Shown here: positions 57,900-64,000 of the stretch, in pieces | How positions within the stretch are numbered: position 1 is the first letter of the stretch | Layout: the number at the start of each line of letters is the position of its first letter | NCBI RefSeq assembly: GCF_028622095.1 | Contig: NZ_CP115166.1 | Span: 62,001-126,000, forward strand | Length of the DNA stretch: 64,000 nt | Source of the DNA: Deinococcus aquaticus | GTDB lineage: Bacteria; Deinococcota; Deinococci; Deinococcales; Deinococcaceae | Direction of reading: 5' to 3' | The notes under the pieces: model-generated | Told to the model about the DNA's origin: nothing | The model's database searches: none | The model's input: the letters and a program-made list of their open reading frames with translations, nothing else | Translations under genes and position numbers: made by a program

Positions 57900-60800
57900 A
57901 TGTGTCGGTTCGTCCGTGGCCCGTTAGACTGCGGGTATGTTGCATGGCCTCTTTACCGGGTGCGCGGCTCCGCCCTCAGGGGCGACCCGCTGAGTGCCCC
58001 GAATTCAGCGGGCGGCCCGCCCTCCCGGCTGGCCACGCTGGCGGGCCTCAGCCATCCGGAGGCGGCCCGGCTGGCAGTGGACCCGGCCGGAACACTGCGG
58101 TACGTGGAGGCCGGCGCACAGCAGATTCTGGAAGTCGACCTGACGACCGGCACTTCCCTGGCCAGCGTTTTTCCGGGAAACGCGGCCTGGCAGCAGGCGA
58201 CCGGCGCGCTGCTGGCCGGAACAGTGGCGGGCGTTCATGACCTGCCACTGCCGGGCCGGGGCACCGTTCAGGTGGACAGCGTGCCGCCTCCCGCTCCCGG
58301 TGACCTGCCGGCCGACGCTCCCGGCGACGGGAACCTGCGGTGGTTCAGCGTCCGCCACGCCGGTCTGTCACGCCTGCCCGGGCGGCTGCCGGACCTGCTG
58401 CTGCGCATGTACGCCGCGCCCGACATGGACAGCGCGCTGGAAACGGTGCTATCCACACTGCAAGAAGACGTGTACGGCATCCTGATGTCCCTGCACGACC
58501 CGCAGGACGACACCCTGGTGCTGCGCTACCGCGTGAACTTCGACCCCGCCACCCTGACGCCGTACGCGCGGGTGCCGGTCACATCCGACCTGCCCGCCGC
58601 CGAGGTGTTCCGCAGCGGGCAGGTCATGACCCTGACCCGCGAGGAATGCCGGCGGTACCCGGGCCTGCAACTCGCGCCGCTGACGCAGCGGATCGTGATG
58701 CTCCCCCTGCACACCGCCACGCGCCGGGTAGGCGTGATGATGCTCAGCCTGCGGCACGCACGGGTGCTGGAACCCGGCGTGATCACGTACCTGCACCTGC
58801 TGGCGCAGCACTGCGCGGCCGCCGCCGAACGCGCGCAGCTGTTCAGCGAGGTACGGCGCGCCGAGCAGCAGTACCGCACGCTGGTGGAAGCCAGTCACTC
58901 GCTGGTGTGGGAAACCGACGCGGACTTCCGGGTCCATACGCACCTGCCCGACTGGGAGGCCTTCTCGGGTCAGACGTTCGCGGAGTACCGGGGTATGGGG
59001 TACCTGCAGGCACTCCCGCCAGACTCCCGTGAACGGTACCTGCGTGTGTGCGAGCAGGCCAGGCACGACCGGCAGCCGCTGCGTTTCGAGCTGGCGGCGC
59101 GCACCGCCGCCGGAGAGGTGGTGCAGTGTCTGGTGCAGGCCGCGCCCATCCTGAATGACGACGGCAACGTCCTGAGCTGGGTGGGAACCATGAACGACGT
59201 GACCGCAGAGCGCCTCCTGCTCAGGCGGCAGTCCATCACGCAGCAGGTCCTGCAGCAGCTGGGCAGCGCCTCTCAACCCGCCCAGACGTACGACGTGGTG
59301 CTGCGGGCCGCCATGGCCGCCACCGACGGCCGCAGCGGGGTGCTGGTGGCCCGCTACGACAACGAAGCGGCCGCCGTGGTCAGCAGCGCCCAGTGGCCCT
59401 TCCCTGAACTGAATCCGCAGCTGCTGACGCACCTGAACGACAGCGAATGGGAGTGGACGCTCCAGCAGACCGGACCCGTCTGGTTAAGGGAACCGGCACC
59501 CACGCCCCCCGGACCCCACGGCCCGCAGGGGGACCAGCCGGCCGTCCTGCTGATCCCCCTGCGGGCCGACGGGAGTTTCCGGGCAGTCCTGGCACTGGAT
59601 CAGCGTGACCGTGACCTGACGCCCGATCAGCTCGATCACCTGCGCTGGATTCAGCCGCATCTGGGGCAGGCCGCGCAGCGGGCACTGCTCCTGCAGACCC
59701 TGCAACGCCGTGAGGAGCAGAGCCGCGCCATCCTCGAAGCGGTGGAAGAGGCGTTGGTGTTGTGCCTCCCGGACGGCACGCCCCTGCAGGCCAACCGCAC
59801 CACCCTCGAATCGGTCGGGCTGACGGACCTGACCGGGCTGCCCAGCCTGACCGATCCCATCTGGGCGCTACGGTCGATGTCCGGGGAGCTGCTGGACGTC
59901 CGTGAGTACCCCATTTCACAGGCGGCGCAGACCGGTCAGACCATCCGGAACGCGCAGGCCACCTACCGCCTCGCAAACGGAGAACAGCGCGTTGTGATCA
60001 TGAACGCCGTGCCGTGGTCCGAGAACGGCGATCTGCGCGGCGTGATCGTGACCACGCGCGACATCACTGAAGGCCACCAGCTGCGGCTGGCGCTGGAACA
60101 GCAGGCGCAGCAGGACGAGTTGACCGGACTGGGCAACCGCCGCGCCTTCAATCAGGCGCTCCAGCAGCTGACCCAGGCCGGGCAGGGCGGAGGAATCATG
60201 CTGCTGGATATCGACCGATTCAAGCACGTGAACGACACGCACGGGCACCACACGGGCGACGCCCTGCTGAACGTCACAGCCGGAAGACTGCGGACCCTGA
60301 TCCCCCCGCCGCAGGTGGTCACGCGCCTCGCCGGAGACGAATTCGGGGTGGTCCTGACCGGTTACACCGGCACCCAGGCCGCCGCGCTGGCCGACGCCCT
60401 GCTGAACGCGCTGCAGCAACCTGTCGTCCTGAACGGTGTCCACCTGTACCCCCGCATTTCGCTGGGCCTGAGCGTGCACGAAAACGCGGGCGGCAGCGTC
60501 AGCGAGTGGTTCAAGGAGGTCGATCTGGCACTCCACGAAGCCAAACGGCAGGGCCGCGCCCGCTGGTGTCCGTACACACCGGACCTCGCGCAGCGGCACG
60601 CGAGGCTGGCCGCCATCGAGGAGCGCCTGCGGACCGCGCTGGACACCCGCTCCCTGCAGGTGCACTACCAGCCGGTCGCGAGGGCCGGTCAGACCTGCTG
60701 GCAGCGGTTCGAGGCGCTGGCCCGCTGGCACGACCCGCAACTGGGCTCCGTGTCCCCGGCTGAATTCATTCCCGTCGCCGAGACCTCCGGTCTGATCAGC

Positions 60801-61397
60801 GAACTGGGCCGCCAGATCATGAAGCGGGCGCTGCGGCAGGCGGCCGTGTGGAGCCAGCAGACACGCCAACGCGTGACCATGCACGTGAACGTCAGCGCCG
60901 GGCAACTTCAGGCCGGGGACCTGCCGGCGCAGGTCGGGGCGGCCCTCCAGGAAACCGGCTGCGTTCCCTCCCAGCTGGTGGTGGAACTCACGGAATCCGA
61001 GGCGGTCGTGGCGACCCCACCCGTCATCCGGCAGCTGAACGCCCTGCGCACCATGGGAGTCCGGATTGCCCTGGACGACTTCGGGACCGGGCACTCCAGT
61101 CTGTCCGTACTGGAACAACTGCCCGTGGATTCCATCAAGATCGACCGCTCATTCGTGCGGAACATCGACGTCACGCAGCGCCGGCAGGCCCTGCTGGGAG
61201 CCATCCTGAAAATGACCACCGAGCTGGAAACGGAACTGGTGGTCGAGGGGGTCGAAACGCAGAACGAACACAGCGTCCTGGACCGGCTGGGCGTGGAATT
61301 CATGCAGGGCTACCTGCTGTGCCGCCCGCGCGAAGCCGCGCGCTTTCAGGTAGCGGCAGACCGCAGCGGGCTGATCCTGACCCCACCGGAGTCCTGA
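57900..61397 (+). CDS. Multi-PAS/GAF sensor with GGDEF and EAL domains
   Basis: This protein of up to 1165 residues has PAS-like (about 40-150), GAF (170-320), PAS (325-440), GAF-like (450-600) and PAS (610-720) domains, then GGDEF (740-890) and EAL (910-1150). The cyclase loop reads RLAGDEFGVVL, an AGDEF variant that can be active, and LLDIDRFKHVNDTHGHHTGD carries the metal Asp. The EAL part has FEALARWHDP, VVELTESEAVV, IALDDFGTGHSSLSVL, SIKIDRSFV and VEGVETQNEH, all intact. It is soluble. The start is uncertain: ATG 57900 is used, and GTG 57960 in frame is an alternative; neither has a convincing ribosome-binding site. Both activities may be present, with the sensors choosing the direction. 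Confidence 0.87.
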   Translation: MCRFVRGPLDCGYVAWPLYRVRGSALRGDPLSAPNSAGGPPSRLATLAGLSHPEAARLAVDPAGTLRYVEAGAQQILEVDLTTGTSLASVFPGNAAWQQATGALLAGTVAGVHDLPLPGRGTVQVDSVPPPAPGDLPADAPGDGNLRWFSVRHAGLSRLPGRLPDLLLRMYAAPDMDSALETVLSTLQEDVYGILMSLHDPQDDTLVLRYRVNFDPATLTPYARVPVTSDLPAAEVFRSGQVMTLTREECRRYPGLQLAPLTQRIVMLPLHTATRRVGVMMLSLRHARVLEPGVITYLHLLAQHCAAAAERAQLFSEVRRAEQQYRTLVEASHSLVWETDADFRVHTHLPDWEAFSGQTFAEYRGMGYLQALPPDSRERYLRVCEQARHDRQPLRFELAARTAAGEVVQCLVQAAPILNDDGNVLSWVGTMNDVTAERLLLRRQSITQQVLQQLGSASQPAQTYDVVLRAAMAATDGRSGVLVARYDNEAAAVVSSAQWPFPELNPQLLTHLNDSEWEWTLQQTGPVWLREPAPTPPGPHGPQGDQPAVLLIPLRADGSFRAVLALDQRDRDLTPDQLDHLRWIQPHLGQAAQRALLLQTLQRREEQSRAILEAVEEALVLCLPDGTPLQANRTTLESVGLTDLTGLPSLTDPIWALRSMSGELLDVREYPISQAAQTGQTIRNAQATYRLANGEQRVVIMNAVPWSENGDLRGVIVTTRDITEGHQLRLALEQQAQQDELTGLGNRRAFNQALQQLTQAGQGGGIMLLDIDRFKHVNDTHGHHTGDALLNVTAGRLRTLIPPPQVVTRLAGDEFGVVLTGYTGTQAAALADALLNALQQPVVLNGVHLYPRISLGLSVHENAGGSVSEWFKEVDLALHEAKRQGRARWCPYTPDLAQRHARLAAIEERLRTALDTRSLQVHYQPVARAGQTCWQRFEALARWHDPQLGSVSPAEFIPVAETSGLISELGRQIMKRALRQAAVWSQQTRQRVTMHVNVSAGQLQAGDLPAQVGAALQETGCVPSQLVVELTESEAVVATPPVIRQLNALRTMGVRIALDDFGTGHSSLSVLEQLPVDSIKIDRSFVRNIDVTQRRQALLGAILKMTTELETELVVEGVETQNEHSVLDRLGVEFMQGYLLCRPREAARFQVAADRSGLILTPPES

Positions 61398-61463
61398 AGC
61401 CCATCAGGCCCTGACCGGGCGCCGCAGCCAGGGCCGAAGGTGGAAGATCACACCAGGGTCAGT

Positions 61464-62351
61464 TCAGTCCTCGGGCTGGCCGGACAGCAGGTCGCTGAGT
61501 TGCTGCAGCAGCTTCTCGGCCCTGGCACGCTGCCGGGGTTCCAGCCTGGCCAGTCCCTTGCGGTCACGTAACTGGCGGGCCACGGTATCGAACACGTCCG
61601 GAGCCGGCAGCGACGGCCCGTTCAGCAATTGACGCAACTGCGCGACCGTGGCGCCACTGGCAGCAGCGTCGAGCAGCTGCGCCCGCAGGTCGGCAGTGGC
61701 GGCGCGGCCGATCACCAGCGCCTTGCGGTAATCCAGGCCGGTCCTCACCGCTTCCTGAAGGTCCTCGGGGAGGTTCAGCAGGGCCGCGCGGTTACGGATG
61801 AAACTGCGCCACGATTCCCGCCCGAGCGCCCCGAACGCCGCGTCGAGTTTCTCAACCAGTGCCGGTTCGCTCCCCGCGTGCCGGTCCAGCGCGAACATTC
61901 GTGCCACGGCGGCGTCCTCGCGGATGCCCAGGGTCACGGCGGCCACCTGCAGTTTCGCGCGGACTTCTTCCATGACGTTCAGGTCCTCGCGTTGCAGGTT
62001 CTCGACCGCCGCGGCCAGTCGCGCTTCACTGTCCGTGAGGGTGCGGATCAGGACCGGCACCTCGCTCAGGCCGGCCTGCCGCGCGGCCCGCCACCGGCGT
62101 TCCCCGGCCACGATCTCGTAGCGTCCGCCGGGTGTGGGACGCACCAGCAGGGGTTGCAGCACGCCCTGCTCGCGGACGCTGCGGGTCAGGTCGTCCAGCG
62201 CGTCGGGGTTGAAGTAGTAGCGCGGCTGAAATTCACCCGGGTCCAGCAGGGCGGTGCTGAGGCTGGTGGTGGCCGGTTGCGCCAGGGTGTCTATGCCGGC
62301 CACCAGTCCGCTCAGGCGTGAGCCGACGACCGGCCGCGCCTTGCGGGTCAT
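61464..62351 (-). CDS. parB: ParB-type partition protein
   Basis: This 295-residue protein has the ParB N-terminal domain: [31 protein letters not shown] with [18 protein letters not shown] containing the GERRxRA CTP-binding motif, and [13 protein letters not shown]. The middle helical region is the DNA-binding part, and the C-terminal 60 residues are charged helices for dimerisation. It binds parS-like sites and spreads on DNA to position the replicon with ParA. Its ATG overlaps the parA stop (ATGA). Confidence 0.94.
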   Translation of the reverse strand: MTRKARPVVGSRLSGLVAGIDTLAQPATTSLSTALLDPGEFQPRYYFNPDALDDLTRSVREQGVLQPLLVRPTPGGRYEIVAGERRWRAARQAGLSEVPVLIRTLTDSEARLAAAVENLQREDLNVMEEVRAKLQVAAVTLGIREDAAVARMFALDRHAGSEPALVEKLDAAFGALGRESWRSFIRNRAALLNLPEDLQEAVRTGLDYRKALVIGRAATADLRAQLLDAAASGATVAQLRQLLNGPSLPAPDVFDTVARQLRDRKGLARLEPRQRARAEKLLQQLSDLLSGQPED

Positions 62352-63124
62352 GCCTGCGCTCCCGCGATCTGCACCTTCAGTCCGGCGGCCTGCGCGATCT
62401 CGGCAGTGGCCCGCAGCACGTCCCGGTGCACGGGAGACCCGGGGGCGTACACGCCGACGGGCTGCCCGGCACTGGCGCTGTCGTTCCAGACGGCGCCCCG
62501 GTCCGCGATGGGACTGGCCAGCGGGTTCAGGAGTTCCTTGAGGGCCGCGTAGGCTTCGCGGTCGTGCGAGCGGCGCGCGTCGTACAGGGTCGGCACGTAC
62601 AGCGCGACCGTCAGGTCCGGGCGGAGCTTGCGGTAGGTGGCCATCGCCTCGCCCAGTCCTGCCAGGGCGTTCATGCCTTTCTGACGGGTGGGAACCGGCA
62701 CGATCAGGTGATCGGCCGCCAGGGCTCCCAGGATGGACAGTTGCCCCAGGCTGGGTGGGCTGTCGATCAACACGGCGTCGTAGCGCTCCTTCCACTCGGA
62801 GAGGGCCTGCCGCAGGTGCAGGTGCGCGCCGACCACACCCATCATCTGGCCCTCAGCCAGGGCCAGCGAGACGTCACTGGGAATCAGGTCCAGCCCGTGA
62901 ACGTGAATGGGGGAGGGGAGGGGATCGCCGCGTGTGGCGGTGTTGTAGACGGTCTGGTCACGCGTGACGCCGGTCACGCCCAGCCAGTCGGTCAGGTTGG
63001 CCTGGGGGTCCAGATCGACCAGCAGGACACGCTGCCCGGCTTCAGCGAGTGTGTAGCCGACATCGCGGGTCAGGCTGGATTTCATGACCCCACCGGCGTG
63101 GTTGAAGAGCGTCAGGGTGCGCAT
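62348..63124 (-). CDS. parA: ParA-type partition ATPase with an atypical Walker A motif
   Basis: This 258-residue protein begins [20 protein letters not shown]. The deviant Walker A of ParA is normally KGGVGK[ST][ST]; here it reads AGGVMKSS, without the signature first Lys and with Met for the second-to-last Gly, while the P-loop Lys remains. [18 protein letters not shown] is the switch I/Walker A' segment, and [13 protein letters not shown] is Walker B. The start is set at ATG 63124, since an ATG at 63187 would run into the parS-like site. No N-terminal helix-turn-helix is present, so it is a small (type Ib-like or chromosomal-type) ParA. Repression of its own promoter, if any, would have to come from ParB or RepA. 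Confidence 0.93.
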   Translation of the reverse strand: MRTLTLFNHAGGVMKSSLTRDVGYTLAEAGQRVLLVDLDPQANLTDWLGVTGVTRDQTVYNTATRGDPLPSPIHVHGLDLIPSDVSLALAEGQMMGVVGAHLHLRQALSEWKERYDAVLIDSPPSLGQLSILGALAADHLIVPVPTRQKGMNALAGLGEAMATYRKLRPDLTVALYVPTLYDARRSHDREAYAALKELLNPLASPIADRGAVWNDSASAGQPVGVYAPGSPVHRDVLRATAEIAQAAGLKVQIAGAQA

Positions 63125-63177
63125 TACTGCGCAGACTAGCGCGCCAGGGCAGCCGTTGTCGCGTGACAGGACGCCGG

Positions 63178-63197
63178 TGCTCGTCACATGACGAGTG
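63178..63197. repeat. parS-like palindrome, copy 3 (parA-proximal)
   Basis: TGCTCGTCACATGACGAGTG matches the two upstream copies at 18 of 20 positions. It lies 54 bp before the parA start and 14 bp from the first iteron. A half-site, GCTCGTCAC, occurs at 63363-63371. Confidence 0.6.
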
Positions 63198-63210
63198 AGG
63201 AGGACCGGGG

Positions 63211-63234
63211 ACTATCGGACAACTTGCGCCGTTT
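63211..63234 (+). repeat. Isolated iteron upstream of parA
   Basis: This is one copy of the replication iteron (core TATCGGACAACTTGCGCC at 63213-63230 followed by GTTT), 244 bp before the main array and just beyond the parA-proximal palindrome. Between it and the array (63235-63454) I see nothing but a parS-like half-site. Confidence 0.85.
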
Positions 63235-63454
63235 TCAAAAAGACTGGCACCGACGACGAGTAATTGAACTGACGGTCACCATGAAATCATCCTGTCTCTC
63301 CAACTCCTACTGCCTGAAGGCGAAGTCCCAGCAACCAGCCCGACCCGTTCCCAACCCGTCAAGCTCGTCACAGGAGCGTTCACAGCCAGAAAAGCTTAAA
63401 TTTTACGCAAGCAGATGAATATTTGCTTTCTATTTCTCCCCAGGCGTATTTCTG

Positions 63455-63813
<359 letters not shown>

Positions 63814-63848
63814 GCCGTGTGACACGCATCTGGGTTGGGCGCTTGTTG

Positions 63849-63907
63849 TTGACAACATATATTCTTTCTTTTAAGAGATTTAAAACAAAAAGAAAAACAA
63901 CAAACAC
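63849..63907 (+). promoter_or_regulatory. AT-rich tract and probable repA promoter
   Basis: TTGACA (63849-63854) and TAAGAG (63872-63877) with a 17-bp spacer form a plausible promoter toward repA. The whole stretch to 63907 is strongly AT-rich for this genome and could also be the DNA-unwinding element of the origin. GGGGGG then precedes the repA start. Confidence 0.55.
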
Positions 63908-63923
63908 ACAGGGGGGCAGGGCC

Positions 63924-64000
63924 GTGGCCGACAAGGGAATCAAACGCTTTGACGAACTCAACATCGCCCGGTTGAGTCTGATCAGCGTGCAGGAACGAAT
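63924..64000 (+). CDS. repA: Replication initiator RepA, 3'-truncated by the window
   Basis: Only the first 25 codons are present: GTG start, then ADKGIKRFDELNIARLSLI and SVQER. RFDELNIARLSLISVQER resembles the N-terminus of RepA-type initiators I recall from Deinococcus plasmids. A purine-rich GGGGGGCAGG (63911-63920) is the ribosome-binding site. Position directly after an iteron array, a DnaA box and an AT-rich tract supports the call more than the short sequence does. Confidence 0.8.
   Translation, partial: MADKGIKRFDELNIARLSLISVQER

Overview
This window looks like the end of a Deinococcus megaplasmid or secondary chromosome. Base composition is very GC-rich and genes are tightly packed. 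Characteristic content includes a bacteriophytochrome operon, an HAGG-type ParA, and a replication initiator preceded by an iteron array. The right end (about 61.4-64.0 kb) is the replication and partition locus: parA-parB, a parS-like palindrome, 11 copies of an 18-bp iteron core, one perfect DnaA box, an AT-rich tract and the first codons of repA. No transposase, prophage, rRNA, tRNA or CRISPR array was found.

Layout. 1-0.9 kb: 3' part of a LacI-type regulator. 1.2-13.4 kb: a ten-gene exopolysaccharide operon with a PelF-like GT4, a polytopic membrane protein, three nucleotide-sugar enzymes, two lipoprotein deacetylases resembling the fungal Agd3 (CBM87/CE18) type, and two GH114-like polygalactosaminidases. 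It resembles the fungal galactosaminogalactan cluster merged with part of a Pel system. 13.4-16.8 kb: an MFS transporter, a BadF/NagK-type sugar kinase and an HD-GYP protein. 17.1-22.7 kb: a glycerol regulon (SorC-type regulator, glpF, glpK, glpD) with paired 14-bp operators at two promoters. 23-28.3 kb: a membrane GGDEF protein, a MATE pump, a trans-sulfuration enzyme and PaaK. 28.4-36.6 kb: light and redox signalling (three-GAF histidine kinase; bphO-bphP-response regulator-hybrid kinase).

36.7-50.4 kb, all on the minus strand: a near-complete reductive pyrimidine degradation locus. PreT/PreA reduce uracil or thymine, a dihydropyrimidinase and a beta-ureidopropionase open and decarbamoylate the ring product, a class III aminotransferase and MmsA take the beta-amino acid to an acyl-CoA, and an NMT1/THI5-type ABC importer and a PucR regulator accompany them. 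A 115-residue protein of unknown function lies inside the operon. 51-61.4 kb: three large c-di-GMP proteins (PAS-degenerate GGDEF-EAL; GGDEF-NTPase-TPR; multi-PAS/GAF-GGDEF-EAL) and a HAD-like protein, with two perfect parS-like palindromes between them.

How it fits together. The replicon carries a surface polymer pathway, five c-di-GMP turnover proteins, red-light sensing, and catabolic modules for glycerol, pyrimidines and possibly phenylacetate. Three copies of a related intergenic repeat (one inverted) and one element with imperfect terminal inverted repeats lie between genes. Functional calls come from reading motifs and gene order only; no database search was possible.
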